From: Emiliania huxleyi CCMP1516
Lineage: Eukaryota > Haptophyta > Isochrysidales > Noelaerhabdaceae
NCBI RefSeq assembly: GCF_000372725.1
Contig: NW_005195149.1
Location: 246,133 to 310,132, forward strand
Length of the DNA: 64,000 bases
Direction of reading: 5' to 3'
Below the pieces are notes generated by a model, which did not search any database, had not been told where the DNA came from, and saw only the letters and a list, made by a program, of their open reading frames with translations. Of the stretch, positions 1 through 10,330 are shown piece after piece. Position 1 is the stretch's first letter. Each line of letters starts with the position of its first letter. A program made the position numbers and the translations under genes.

Positions 1-1057
1 GCGTGGCGCTGCACGCGCTCGAGCTGGTCGAAGGCTCGCTCGGTTGGGTGGTTGGTTGGGCGTGGACAGAGGCGGCCACCGCCATCCCAGCCGCTGCCGG
101 CCCCCACCCGCCCTTGCGCTTGCCACCACCTCCCTCGTCTCCTCCGCCCCCACCACCACCGCTGTCACCGCCGCCCTCGCCGCCGCCGCCATCCCAGCCA
201 CCCCCGCCGCCCCCACCCTCACCGGCGCCCTTACTAGCATAGCATAGCATAGCATAGCATAGCATAGCATAGCATAGCAGCCCTCCCCACAGTGTGGCAT
301 AGCATAGCATAGCACACCATAGCATATCACATGGGCCGTCGAGATTGCCATCTCGGGCCATCTCGGGTCATCTCGGGTCATCTCGGGTTTTCTTTTTTTC
401 CTTTTCAGGCGGCCAGTGTGTGGACGTCTCTGGTCGAGTACCCGACGCTGCGAGTGACCCTCAAGGACTCCGCCCTCACCATCGCCCTCACCGCCGGCGG
501 CGGCGCGTGGCTGCTGCTGAGCGGCATGTCGCATCAGGAGGTGTTCGACGGGATCGAGGAGGAGAAGAAGGCGAGCCGCGGGCAGGTCTGGCTCAGTCAG
601 TAGTCAATCATCGATCAACAGTAATCAATAGAGGAGAAGAAGGCGAGCCGCGGGCCGGTCGAGGTACTCACCCACGCGCACTGGGCCTTGCGCTGTGAAC
701 GCCGTGTGGGTCTCCTGCCCCACCACCTCGTGTGTGTGTGGAGAAGCGTACCTGACCTTTCCCTTACCTCAGGTCGAGATGTACTTTCTGACGCGCGCGA
801 TGGCCTTCTTCGCCGGCTGGAGCTGGATCACCCTCTGCCGCGACCTCTCGACGCTGCTCGCCTACCACGACGCGCAGACGCCCGCGCGCAACTACTCCGG
901 CCAATTCCTGGTCGCCTTTGCGCTCGGGCCGATGCTCACCTTCTTCCTGATACGCGCCGAGGACGGCGGCCGCGGCGGCGAGGAGGGAAGCGCCGGGGAT
1001 GGAGAGTGGGACGAGACGGCGCCGCAGCCGGACAACTACGTGCTGACAGAGGGGTGA
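1..1057 (+). CDS. 3' part of a multi-exon membrane protein, function unknown
   Basis: The visible part has a possible exon at about 1-41, an exon at 409-585 after a strong pyrimidine-tract acceptor (ttttcag), and a last exon at 773-1057 ending in TGA. Exons 409-585 and 773-1057 join in phase 0 between SRGQ and VEMYF. The last exon encodes two hydrophobic segments (around FLTRAMAFFAGWSWI and FLVAFALGPMLTFFLI) followed by an acidic, Gly/Glu-rich tail ending in YVLTEG. The middle exon ends in a charged EEEKKASRG stretch. The 5' end lies outside the window. No family was recognised; it could be a small multi-pass membrane protein. The intron before 409 is pure low-complexity DNA (proline-codon-like CCN run, then AGCAT repeats). 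Confidence 0.55.
236..330. repeat. AGCAT pentanucleotide microsatellite
   Basis: Tandem copies of the 5-mer ATAGC, interrupted once near 280-296. It lies in the intron upstream of the exon at 409. Directly after it (352-390) are three to four copies of a 10-bp unit, ATCTCGGGTC, which lead into the acceptor site. Confidence 0.9.
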
Positions 1058-2242
1058 GAGCCCCACGCACTTTTGCGAGTCTTGCGGATGACGGGAATTC
1101 GTCTCAACTACTTTTAAAATGCGAAGCTTGTTTGCATGAACGAGCCAGCGTTGTGATATGTGTCTCTCCCTTCTCGACTGTCTGTGCTTGCTTGTGCGTC
1201 TTGGGTCCGGGGTTGTATGTTTTTGTGTGAACACGTCGGCGTCTAGCGCGCGCGATAAGGTTTTTGCTCGCCTTCCCTGGGTCCCCGTGTGTTGCATGTC
1301 TGACTGAGACTGTCACTGTGCTATTTCGCTCTGGGCCGGCGCGGGGGCCCCAGAGGGTGTCCATGCGGGGGGAGATGGGGTCCCATCTCCCATGGCCCGC
1401 CGCAGGCGCCGATTTTTTCGGCATTTTTTTGGCGATTTTTTACCTCTGGGGGGAGGCGGGGGCCCCCGGAGGCACCGTGCGCCGCGCAGGGCAGTGCGGA
1501 AACGGGGCTCCGGCTCTACTAGTCTCTACTAGCACCAACTTCCCGAAATGATCACGTTTGATCAGAGGGCAGATTTGGAGAGATCTCGAGGAGTACATAC
1601 AGATAGACCCTCCAATCATCAGAAAACTCCGACCTGATCGGTCGTACTGACCGCCGACAGATCACTCCAGACAGCAGACAGGCCGACGTCTGCACACGGC
1701 CGGCCGGGCGAGAGGCTTGACACGATCCGACCCTGCGACCCTGACGCTGCTGCTCTAGCTATCAGACATGCGCTACTGACTGCTGCCACAATGTGCGACC
1801 GGTGCTGACCCACTTGGCGGCCTTCCCGGTCAGTGGTGAGGCGCAGTTCAGAGCTGTCGATGGCGCGATGCCGCACTGGTCCCACATCGGTGACACGAGA
1901 CCGCCAAGTTTGCCGGTCCAAGAGAGAGGCACCGGCGCTGTCCTGAGAAGGTGCATGGTCCCTCTTGACTGCCCATGCGCGCGAGGCTGTGTAGGCATAG
2001 CCTCGAGAGTGCCAGCAGCCAATCCGAGGCAGTTTGTGACGCGCATTGCGTCAGAAGCGTGCACGCGCTGGAAGGACACCTTCCTACTGGCCGTACGATC
2101 AGGTCGTCACTGAATGCTTGATACTAAGGCCGCGAGCTATGCAGGTGATCAATTGTGCATCATGGCACGGTCAGCTGCGCCGACAGGCTGTCGCAAGGCG
2201 TGATAGCATTCTTTCCCCCTTATTTCGCGGGCGGACGGCGGC
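1058..2242. other. Intergenic, no gene recognised
   Basis: Short open frames exist on both strands but show no recognisable domain, no hydrophobic or coiled-coil organisation and no plausible splice-linked partners. Around 1330-1480 the sequence carries G-rich/C-rich blocks that look like degraded repeat. Nothing else is supported. Confidence 0.5.
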
Positions 2243-2296
2243 GGAGCACTTGGAGCACTTGGAGTGCAGTTATCAACCTCACATCCAGCGGGCCGG
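2243..2296 (-). repeat. Dispersed element, intron-like, copy 1
   Basis: A block containing GGAGCACTTGGAGTGCAGT followed by CAACCTCACATCCAG. The same block occurs at 20970-21020, where comparison with an empty copy of the surrounding sequence shows it is a 51-bp insertion with a 6-bp target duplication. Read on the minus strand it starts GTGAGGTTG and ends CTCCAAG, like a tiny intron. Here it lies about 90 bp upstream of the AP2 gene start. Confidence 0.6.
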
Positions 2297-2297
2297 A

Positions 2298-2345
2298 TGA
2301 TCGGGATCGGGTTGCGGGCAAGAGAGCCCTAGCCCCGGGGGTGCG
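2298..2345. repeat. Upstream repeat shared with 11731-11790, copy 1
   Basis: About 45 bp beginning GATCGGGATCGGGTTGCGGG and continuing GCAAGAGAGCCCTAGCCC is nearly identical to a block at 11731-11790. Both copies lie shortly upstream of a well-supported start codon (2384 and 11843). They could be a shared promoter or 5' UTR element, or a dispersed repeat that happens to sit there. Confidence 0.6.
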
Positions 2346-2383
2346 CGTTGCGTGGTTTTTCTTCATTTCCAGCTGATTGCAAA

Positions 2384-5300
2384 ATGGCACAGACCAACAC
2401 GGCACGGGCCGACCCCGTCTCCTGGCAGTCTCTCGCCCGCAGCGGCAAGCTCTCGCGGGCGCTCGACAAAGAGGACCTGGCTACGCCCTGGGTCAAAAAA
2501 CTGCGAGTTCGAAACCTCGAGCCGTCGCTGGAGCCCTACACGCTTCGCATCGCGATGCCGTGCACATGCGGCGGCTGCGTCGCCGCGCACGAGATGAAGC
2601 CGGAGCGCGGCGGTGCGACGAAGAAGGGACTGGTGATGGTTTGGGACGAGGCGAAGCAGACGTGCAAGCTCGAAGCCGACCAGCTCTCCGCTGTCGTTGC
2701 GGCTGCGGCCCTGGCGCCGGCTAGCTCGGCGGCCGCGTCGAGCGAGGAGCATCCGCTGCCCGTCGGCAGCACGGCTGCAGAGGTTGTTGGCCCGCCGGTC
2801 TCAGAGGAGACAGCGGCGGCGGTGGCGGTGGCCACGGCGGTGCAGGCGGCGGAGGAGGAGTCGGCGGCGGCTGCGGTGCGGATGGCTGAGGAGGAGGCGG
2901 CAGCGGAGGCGGCGGCGGCGGAGGCGGAGGCGGAGGCGACGGCGGCGGCGGCGGCGGCGGAGGAGGAGGAGGCGGCGGAGGCGGCGGCGGAGGCGGAGGC
3001 GGAGGAGGAGGCGGAGGAGGAGGCGGCCGAGGCGGCTGCGGCGACGGCTGCAGCGGCAGCAGCAGAGGTGGAGCAGCGGGCGGCGGAGGCGGCTTCAGAG
3101 GTCGAGGCGGCGGCGGCAGCCCGCTGCTGTGCTGGGGATGAGGCTTCAGGCGGCGGCGGCGGCGGCGGCGGGGAGGCGGCTGGCGGCGGCATGGCTGGTG
3201 CGGAGGAAATGGCTGAGCAGGAGGAGGAGGAGGCAGCCGAGCCAGCAGCGGCGCCCGTGCAGGAGGAGGTGGAGGGCTTGCGCTTGCACCTCTCCAGCAA
3301 CATCACCGGCTACTTGGGCGTGAGCAAGGAGCACTCTGGCCGCTTTAAGGCGATGCACATCGTGAACAAGGTGCACAACTACCTCGGCACCTTCGACACG
3401 GCGGTGGAGGCGGCGGTGGCGTACGCGCGCGCGGTCGCAGAGGAGGCGCCGGTGCGAGGGCGCGGCGGGGCGGAGGGGGCGTCGGAGGGGGGGGGAATGG
3501 ACAGGTCCGTGCTGCCGAAGGCGCCGCAGCTGCACGTTGGGGCCAAGGTGCGCGCCCGCTTCGGCGCGACCGCGCTTGGCGCCGTCGGCACAAAGTTCTA
3601 CCCGGTGACGGCGGCCCCGTCGGATCTCGGGGTAGATCTCGGCCACATCGCGGGTAGATCTCGGCCGAATCTCGGCGACATCTCGGCTTCACCTCGGCCG
3701 CACCTCCTACAGGGTACGGTGACAAGGCTGCACGCCGACGGGAGGGCGGACATCGCCTACGACGACGGGGACCAGGAGGAGGGCGTCGACCCCAAGTGGA
3801 TCGCGGCGGTGGCGTACGCTAGGCCGGTCGGCCAGCCTCCGGTGGTGGCGACAGAGGCGGAGGGCTTGCGGCTGCACCTCTCCAGCAGCAGCGCCACCGG
3901 CTACAAGGGCGTTTGCAAGGATCCCAAGACCGGCCGCTTCCGCGCGGATAGTCGGATCGTGGACGGCAAGTCCAGACACATCGGCACCTTCGGCACGGCG
4001 GTGGAGGCGGCGGTGGCGTACGCGCGGGCGGTCGGCGAGTATCAGCCTCCGACAGTGGCGGCGGAGGCGGAGGCGGAGGGCTTGCGGCTGCACCTCTCCA
4101 GCAGCAGCGCCACCGGCTACAAGGGCGTTCGCAAGGACCTCAAGACCGGCCGCTTCCGCGCGGATCGTCGGATCGTGGACGGCAAGTCCAGACACATCGG
4201 CACTTTCGGCACGGCGGTGGAGGCGGCGGTGGCGTACGCTAGGGCGGTCGGCGAGGCTCCTGCCCAGGGGTCGGCTGCCGCCGGCAGCGAGGCGCTCGAC
4301 TCGGACGAGGGCGAGAGCGAGGACGAGGAGGGCGAGGCCCGCTGCTTGTGGGTCGCCTGCGACCGGTGCGACAAGTGGCGGCGGCTGCCTGCCGAGACGC
4401 CCCGCCCACTGCCTGCCGAGTGGTTCTGCTGGATGCACCCGGACCCGGCTCGCCGGCGGTGCGAGGCGCCGGAGGATGAGTGGGAGGAGGATTCGGTGGC
4501 GGCGGACGCGGCGGAGGATGGTTTGGAGCAGGAGGGTGCGGCGGCGGCGGTGGCGGAGCCGATGGACGAGGAGGACGAGGCGGCCGGCGAGGCCTACTGG
4601 GTGGACGCGGAGGTGGATGAGGAGGCTACGGAGGGGGAGGCTACGGATGAGGAGGCTACGGATGAGGAGGCCGAGGCGGCAGACGGCGACGTCGTGGCTG
4701 CGGAGGCGTCAGGAGCGGCGGAGGCGGCGGGGGCGGCGGGGGCGGCGGGTCCGCACAACCGGGTCCGCATGGCGAAGCGCCCGCTCGAGCCGTTCGAAGG
4801 GCCGCCGCCAAAGCGCCGCTCGGATGCGGCGCGTGGCCCTCCGTCCTTGGCCTCCCTCCCCTCCTCCTCCTCCGCCGCCGCCGCCGCAAGCGAAAGCGCG
4901 CCGCCCCACGCACCGCCCGCCCCCGCCGCCCCCGCCGCCACTTGCTGCGTGTGCGGCACTTTGCTCGACGACGAGGCGGGCGAGGTGATGGCGCCCTCTG
5001 TCGGGTGCGACGCCGGTGGCTGCTCGCGCTGGGCTTGCCTGGCATGCGCCGGCTTCAGGAGCGAGGCGGAGGCGGGGCGCAAGACGTGGTTCTGCACGCT
5101 TCACGCGCCGACGGTGGCGGTGGCGACAGAGGCGGAGGGCTTGCGCTTGCACCTCTCGAGCAGCACCAGCACCGGCTACAGGGGCGTGTTCCAGCACGCC
5201 TCTGGCCGCTTCCAGGCGCAGAACAGGGCGGGCGAAAGGAAGGTCCATATCGGCTCCTTCGACACGGCGGTCGAGGCGGCGGTGGCGTACGCGCGGTTTG

Positions 5301-6202
5301 TCGGCGAGTACCAGCCTCCGCCTCCTCCTCCGGCGGTGGCGAGAGAGGCGGTGGCGAGAGAGGCGGTGGCGACAGAGGCGGAGGGCTTGCGCTTGCACCT
5401 CTCGAGCAGCACCAGCACCGGCTACAGGGGCGTGTTCCAGCACGCCTCTGGCCGCTACCAGGCGCAGCACAGGGCGGGCGAAAGGAAGGTCCATATCGGC
5501 TCCTTCGACACGGCGGTCGAGGCGGCGGTGGCGTACGCGCGGTTTGTCGGCGAGTACCAGCCTCCGGCTCCTCCTCCTCCGGCGGTGGCGAGAGAGGCGG
5601 TGGCGAGAGAGGCGGAGGGCTTGCGCTTGCACCTCTCCAGCAGCAGCAGCACCGGCTACAGGGGCGTGTTCAAGGACGGCTCGCGCTTCAAGGTGGAGCA
5701 CAGGGTGGACGGCAGGCAGGTCCGCGTGGGCTCGTTCGACACGGCGGTCGAGGCGGCGGTGGCGTACGCGCGAGCGGTCGGCGAGGAGGGGCCGGCGCCG
5801 CCGCCGCGCCCCGCAAAGCGCCCGCGCGAGTCTGCCGCTGCGCCCGTGCCCACCGCCCCTTCCTCCGCTCCCGCCGCCGCCGCCGCCTCCTCCGCCTCCC
5901 CCTTTGCCCCTTCCGCGCCCTCCCTGCCTCCAAGCCGCCTCTTCGAGCTCCTGCCCGACGGCCGCACCGTCCACAAGGAGGCGCCTCCCGACAATGGCGG
6001 CATGGCGGCCGTCGCCGAGGCGCTCGGGCGCATCGGGCTGCAGTCCTACGCCGCCGCGTTTGACTGCGAGGGCTTCGACGACATCGAGTTTCTGCTCGGG
6101 CTGGACAGCGCCGAGCGGGCCGCCGTGGCGACGGCGACGGGCATGGACGCGAAGCCGGGGCACGCGGGGAAGTGGGTCAAGTTCGGCTTCGGGGAGCCCT
6201 GA
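2384..6202 (+). CDS. Six-AP2-domain chromatin/DNA-binding protein with Tudor, CW, PHD-like and SAM domains
   Basis: Probably a nuclear DNA- and histone-binding regulator. ATG at 2384 is preferred over an upstream in-frame ATG at 2348 because of its A at -3 and because the protein-like sequence begins there. Order (unspliced residues): basic N-terminus; Ala/Glu low complexity (about 100-290); AP2-like domain 1 (297-352); Tudor-like KFYP..GTVTRLHADG..YDDGD (379-480); AP2 2 and 3 (493-556, 565-625); CW zinc finger with CDRCDKWRRLP (651-700); acidic stretch; nuclear signal PPPKRR; Cys-rich PHD-like finger (852-908); AP2 4-6 (917-1135); C-terminal SAM domain (1204-1272). The AP2 copies share GLRLHLSS and FDTAVEAAVAYAR and are near identical in DNA, so expansion is recent. 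A 108-nt intron inside the Tudor domain is open in frame (see 3605-3712). I know of no family with exactly this order. Confidence 0.85.
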   Translation: MAQTNTARADPVSWQSLARSGKLSRALDKEDLATPWVKKLRVRNLEPSLEPYTLRIAMPCTCGGCVAAHEMKPERGGATKKGLVMVWDEAKQTCKLEADQLSAVVAAAALAPASSAAASSEEHPLPVGSTAAEVVGPPVSEETAAAVAVATAVQAAEEESAAAAVRMAEEEAAAEAAAAEAEAEATAAAAAAEEEEAAEAAAEAEAEEEAEEEAAEAAAATAAAAAAEVEQRAAEAASEVEAAAAARCCAGDEASGGGGGGGGEAAGGGMAGAEEMAEQEEEEAAEPAAAPVQEEVEGLRLHLSSNITGYLGVSKEHSGRFKAMHIVNKVHNYLGTFDTAVEAAVAYARAVAEEAPVRGRGGAEGASEGGGMDRSVLPKAPQLHVGAKVRARFGATALGAVGTKFYPVTAAPSDLGVDLGHIAGRSRPNLGDISASPRPHLLQGTVTRLHADGRADIAYDDGDQEEGVDPKWIAAVAYARPVGQPPVVATEAEGLRLHLSSSSATGYKGVCKDPKTGRFRADSRIVDGKSRHIGTFGTAVEAAVAYARAVGEYQPPTVAAEAEAEGLRLHLSSSSATGYKGVRKDLKTGRFRADRRIVDGKSRHIGTFGTAVEAAVAYARAVGEAPAQGSAAAGSEALDSDEGESEDEEGEARCLWVACDRCDKWRRLPAETPRPLPAEWFCWMHPDPARRRCEAPEDEWEEDSVAADAAEDGLEQEGAAAAVAEPMDEEDEAAGEAYWVDAEVDEEATEGEATDEEATDEEAEAADGDVVAAEASGAAEAAGAAGAAGPHNRVRMAKRPLEPFEGPPPKRRSDAARGPPSLASLPSSSSAAAAASESAPPHAPPAPAAPAATCCVCGTLLDDEAGEVMAPSVGCDAGGCSRWACLACAGFRSEAEAGRKTWFCTLHAPTVAVATEAEGLRLHLSSSTSTGYRGVFQHASGRFQAQNRAGERKVHIGSFDTAVEAAVAYARFVGEYQPPPPPPAVAREAVAREAVATEAEGLRLHLSSSTSTGYRGVFQHASGRYQAQHRAGERKVHIGSFDTAVEAAVAYARFVGEYQPPAPPPPAVAREAVAREAEGLRLHLSSSSSTGYRGVFKDGSRFKVEHRVDGRQVRVGSFDTAVEAAVAYARAVGEEGPAPPPRPAKRPRESAAAPVPTAPSSAPAAAAASSASPFAPSAPSLPPSRLFELLPDGRTVHKEAPPDNGGMAAVAEALGRIGLQSYAAAFDCEGFDDIEFLLGLDSAERAAVATATGMDAKPGHAGKWVKFGFGEP
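3605..3712 (+). other. In-frame intron inside the Tudor domain (108 nt, GT-AG)
   Basis: Donor GT at 3605 and acceptor CTACAG ending at 3712 are both at codon boundaries. The segment is 36 codons without a stop, so the frame reads through it. Removing it restores the classic Tudor order KFYP then GTVTRLHADGRADIAYDDGD. The removed part is made of repeated GATCTCGG units, like other introns in this window. It could be retained as an exitron-like variant. Confidence 0.7.
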
Positions 6203-8192
6203 CACACACCTATACGCATTCCCTGCCGTGCGCTGTGCTTCCCTTTTAGGTTCGATACAATCTAAGTGTAGGTGACATTTCGATTCAGGTTGTTGTTCTG
6301 ACTGAGCCGGCGTTCTCTCTGTATGTCTCTGTGTACCTACTGGGCTGGGTTTTTAGGCATTGTGGGGTTGGCACTCCCATCGACCCTCATGACCTCCTGC
6401 GGTCTCTGAGATGGACACCAGTGGGTGTGGGACCACAGCCAGGATACACTCGAAGGCTGGGTAAGCAGTAGAGGTCGATACTCGACGCGTCCCACATGGT
6501 CTGTGTCGCTGTCGGCACGCTGTCGACAGGACGTCGAGCGACACCGGTGGCAGTGCCACCCAGGAGTGGTCGGGCGTCTCCCGTCATGAGAGAGCCACCA
6601 TGTGATCCGTATGATGGTTCCTGACAACTGCCTCAGTCAACTTTCGTCACAGTTCCCGCTCTGAGAGGAGCTGCGGGTCAGTTCGACAGCTGGAGCTGTG
6701 TCGCCGGCGTGCGGCGGCCTGCCTCCGGAGGTGCCTCTGAGGTGGACATTTTTTGGTCACCGGGAGAGAACGCGTTCGAATTTTCACTCCGGAACTTCAA
6801 CTCCGCACGCGCACCGGCCAGGGCTACAATAGTGCCAGTGAGGCGGAGGCGCGAGTCGGAAGGCCGCGACCGTCAAGTGTCCCTTCGTTTTCCTACAATC
6901 GCTGTGAACCCAGCCACGTAGCTCTGATTGAGCACTTGAGCACTGGATAGGGCCGATTCCGCGTGGTACGGGACCCCTCGATCGTCTCGCCCTCCCTCAC
7001 TGGTATGTTCATTGGGGGGGGTCATAATAAACACGGTACAGGATCGAGGTGCACGCTGCCGAAGCAGTGTCGTCCCCCCTCTCCCCGACGGCGATGGCGG
7101 TGTGACCGATCGAGCTACAAGAGGAGCTTGGTCAGCAGGATCCGGGATAGTCTGATGCACTACCTCACTGGGCCTGAGACCATCAGCCAGCATCCCGTCA
7201 CCGTCTCGGGTTTGTGTGGGATCGAACCACTCCGGGATGGGCAAGCCCATCGTTCATTGTGCCTTTTCCCACCTGCGCGCGAGGTGGCGTGGTCATGTGT
7301 GCCATATCAACCGTGTGGCGGGCAGGGGAGAGAGGGGGAGAGAGGGGCTCTGATTGTGTTAGTTATGCCCGTGGGTGTTTGCTTTTTTGTACAGATCGGT
7401 CGATCTGTGCAACAGAGCGGAGATGTCTTTCGAGCCCGATCTCTGCTCGACCCGGATCCGATCCGCCGGATGAAAGAAAAGGACTCCAGGGCGCTCGTGC
7501 GGCAATAGCCGGGTGGAGGGGGAGCGTGCCGGACGGGGCGTCGTCGCGCCGTCCGGTGGTCTGCTGCCCCGCGCAGCAACCGTCGGGCGACGACCCGGGG
7601 GCCAAAAACCCGGCGACGACGGCGCTCTGGATGGGGCGTGACCTCCTGCCTCCAACCTCCTTCCTTTTTGAGCAGGTGTGACGCCGCGCGAGCGACGCTC
7701 CGAGATCGCCCGAGATAGCGCGGCGCGGCCCCGAGATCGCCCGAGATAGCGCGAGATCGCCCGAGATAGCGCGGCGCGGCCCCGAGATCGCCCGAGATCG
7801 CGCGAGATCGCCCGAGATCGCGCGGCGCGGCCCAGGGCGGGGTGGATGGGTTGGGAGCGAGGGGGCGGAAGTGTTCAGTGCGGTAGATGGCGAGCTCGAG
7901 GCGCGTGAGCCGGACCTGTGAGCCGGACCACCCCCTCTTGTTATCTGCGTTGTTGAGCCAGGACTCAACATACTCGGGCTTGCGAGTCCCAAACTGTCAC
8001 TCCCCTTTCTCCCGGCCGGGGTGGGGCGCGCGCGGGGGCGGCGGGTGTGCGGCGAGTGTGCGGGATGTCTGTGGGCCCGAGAGCGATATGCCATGTCCGC
8101 CTTGCGTTGTTTCATTACATCGAAGGCTAAGCTCTGAAGAAACACCTCCTTTGGCGCACACCTCCTAAACAGCAGGGCGGTCGCGACCTCGG
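6203..8192. other. Intergenic, no gene recognised
   Basis: No frame here carries a domain or a convincing splice structure. The only clear structure is the minisatellite at 7681-7832. A tRNA-like GGTTCGATCCC block near 7218-7228 on the minus strand was examined and rejected. Confidence 0.5.
7681..7832. repeat. Minisatellite of GAGATCGCCC / GAGATAGCGC units
   Basis: Tandem 10-bp units (CGAGATCGCC, CGAGATAGCG) interrupted by GGCGCGGCCC. The composition matches the minisatellites that fill introns elsewhere in the window, so an unrecognised intron is possible here. Confidence 0.85.
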
Positions 8193-9277
8193 CTCGCTCC
8201 GCGCCCACCTCTCCGGCCCGACGTGCGGGAGCACGTCGCTCGCGGCCCGGCTCGACGCGCGGCTCGAGACCGGCGACCAGGACACGCTGCTGACCTGTGG
8301 GCCGCGCGCCACGGGCAGGCCGAGGCGGCGCGGCTGCTGCTCGAAGCTGGCGCGAGCGTCGGGGTGACTGGCAGCAAGCAAGCTAATCCACTGACGTTGC
8401 CTGTCATGCTGTGCAGCATTGCTCCGGCGAGCAGCAGCAGTAGGGCTCGCGCTGAGCCGCCGTGGCCACTCGTCGACAGCTGCGGCGGGGCGCCCGTGCC
8501 GAACGCGCCAGCCCTGGTCGATGGAGCAACCGAGCTTCTCACCTGCCGCGTCAAGGGCTTCTATCCCTTCCCAGAGAGCGAGGGCGGCGGCGGGCTCGCT
8601 CGCTGGCTATTCCGGGACACGCACCAGGCGGTCGCGGTCCGCTCGAGGAGACGCTCTCCCGTCGCGTGCGAGAGCTCTTCGCTGCTCATGGACTTTATGA
8701 CCCGCGGCGGAGCGGCGCACCCGGTGTGGTGGAGCGAGCCCGTGCAGTGGCACGTCCTCCTCGGCGGCGGCATCGACGGCGAGGTGCGCCTGTGCGCCAG
8801 TCACGAGAGAAGCAGGCAGATGGAGAGGAGACAGGCAGGCACTGATGAGATGCACCTCGCCTGACACACACCACACTCCGGTCGCGAGGTGCGGCTACGT
8901 GCGAGCGGCTCCGCCCTCCCCGCTGGCTCCAAGCTGGCCGCCGTGCGCGACTTCGCGGCGGCGTACGACGAGCGCCCCCTCTCGCTCTACAGCGGCAACT
9001 GCCGCGTCTTTTGCGCGCGGGTGCGACGCGAGGTGTCTCTGCCGACGCCCGGGAGGAACACGCACAGCCTCACACACCCCGGAGGCACAGGCCCGGCTGC
9101 TAGGTCGCGAGGCTCAACAACGCTGACCTCTCGCGGCCCGCGCGGCAAGCGGCGGAGGCCGCGGCAGACGCGCGGCTCGCCCTGTCCCTGCTGCACGCTG
9201 GCGCGCTCCCCGCCCTGTACCCGGCAGTCGCGCTCGCCCTTTGCTGGGAGGGCCTTTTGGGGGGCGGTGGCTCGTGA
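8193..9277 (+). CDS. Spliced gene with ankyrin-like start and NC-motif C-terminal part
   Basis: Three 3' exons join in phase 0: one ending at 8783 (..LGGGIDGE), 8889-9032 (VRLRASGS..FCARVRREV) and 9104-9277 (VARLNNADL.. to TGA at 9275). The second exon holds LYSGNCRVFC, which resembles the conserved Asn-Cys region of RTE1/TMEM222 or LRAT-type proteins. The last exon ends in a hydrophobic segment (ALYPAVALALCWEG). The 5' part (8223-8360) encodes an ankyrin-like LWAARHGQAEAARLLLEAGA, but a neighbouring stretch (LDARLETGDQD) is in another frame, so a frameshift or small intron lies near 8290. An intron at about 8361-8402 (GTGACT..GTGCAG) is likely. Whether the ankyrin part belongs to the same gene is unproven. 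Confidence 0.45.
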
Positions 9278-9650
9278 GGGCCTAGGCCTAGCCCCGACGC
9301 CAGTGCAGCGCCGAGGGCTGAAGCGCCGCGGCCCGGCGCCTGAGCCCTTGCGCCTGAGCCGCGAGCAGCACGCGCAGCAGTAATACGTTACGTAGAGGCC
9401 TACCCAAGCTAGCTAGACGGTGGAGAGCATTTGCTTACGTTTCATGAGAAAACAGCGAGCTGTGTGTGAGACCCACCTCGCTCTCCCTGACAAGAAATAG
9501 CGCGGCGACCGTTGCGGCTCGCGCGACTCTCACTCTCCCTCGGACAAGATAGCGCGGCGCGACCGTTGCGGCTCGCGCGGCTCAGATCCAGCTCTGCGTT
9601 GTGCGATCGGTGGTCGGTAGACTGGGAGCGCCGTGTCCGACCGAGCCGGA

Positions 9651-9998
9651 TCACGCGATGCGTTTGCTGCCCCTGTATGCAACGAGAGCGTGCAAAGCGT
9701 AGCCGACCGCGACGCCGGCCAGGGCGGCCAGAGCCCTGTCTCCGTGGCGGTCCCCGAGAGCGTCCTTGGCCTTGTCGAAGCAGAACTCTCCGGTGGCCTT
9801 GACGTGCTCAGCCGCGCGAGCGACGAGGGCAACCACCTCCTGCACCTTTGTGCTGGCTTCGTGTGCCTTCTGGCTTCGTGTGGCTTCGTGTGCGACGCTG
9901 TCGCCCGGGTTATCGATATCGGTTTGCAGCGGCGTCGACGGCACGTCCACAGCGGCGGCCGAGTCCTCGATCAGCTTGAGGAGGTCCTTGGAGGACAT
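9651..9998 (-). CDS. Small protein (115 aa) with C-terminal membrane segment
   Basis: A single-exon frame with natural composition: hydrophilic, partly helical N-terminal two thirds (MSSKDLLKLIEDSAAAVDV.., VQEVVALVARAAEHVKATG), then a C-terminal hydrophobic segment rich in Gly/Ala (ALAALAGVAVGYALHALVAY) and a short basic end. The layout resembles tail-anchored or DUF883-like proteins (helix plus glycine-zipper membrane segment), but no family signature was confirmed. Confidence 0.5.
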   Translation of the reverse strand: MSSKDLLKLIEDSAAAVDVPSTPLQTDIDNPGDSVAHEATRSQKAHEASTKVQEVVALVARAAEHVKATGEFCFDKAKDALGDRHGDRALAALAGVAVGYALHALVAYRGSKRIA

Positions 9999-10330
9999 CG
10001 TGTCAGCACAAGGGACTGGTAAGCACGAGCAGCTGTTGCTGTGTCAACACAAACACAACAGATGAATCAAGCAGTGGATTCCCCCGCCCAAGCCGTGAAT
10101 GAGCGAGCGTATAAGGCCAGCTTTACTCTTCCTTCAGAAAATCAGCGTCGCCCGAGAATTCGCCGCGAGACCCGGTGACACTGAGCGATACTCAGCGGGA
10201 CTCACGGTAAAACGCAAGAGCTACACACACCGAAAATGCATGCAGGAGGTCCCGCTGAGAGTTGTTTGTTGTCAGTTGCGAGTAGGTAGGGCTTACCGCA
10301 CATTCTCGTAACTATTTTCCAACAGTGAGG

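Noticed and set aside
1762..2113. Overlapping 100-codon frames on both strands
   Set aside because: No domain or codon-level coherence; typical random open frames in GC-rich sequence.
2697..3323. Long poly-Arg frame overlapping the AP2 gene, and poly-Ser/Ala frame on the other strand
   Set aside because: These are shadows of the GCGGAG-type codons of the Ala/Glu stretch in the AP2 protein.
7190..7290. Possible tRNA on the minus strand (GGTTCGATCCC block)
   Set aside because: The T stem is imperfect and no matching acceptor stem, D arm or anticodon arm could be drawn.
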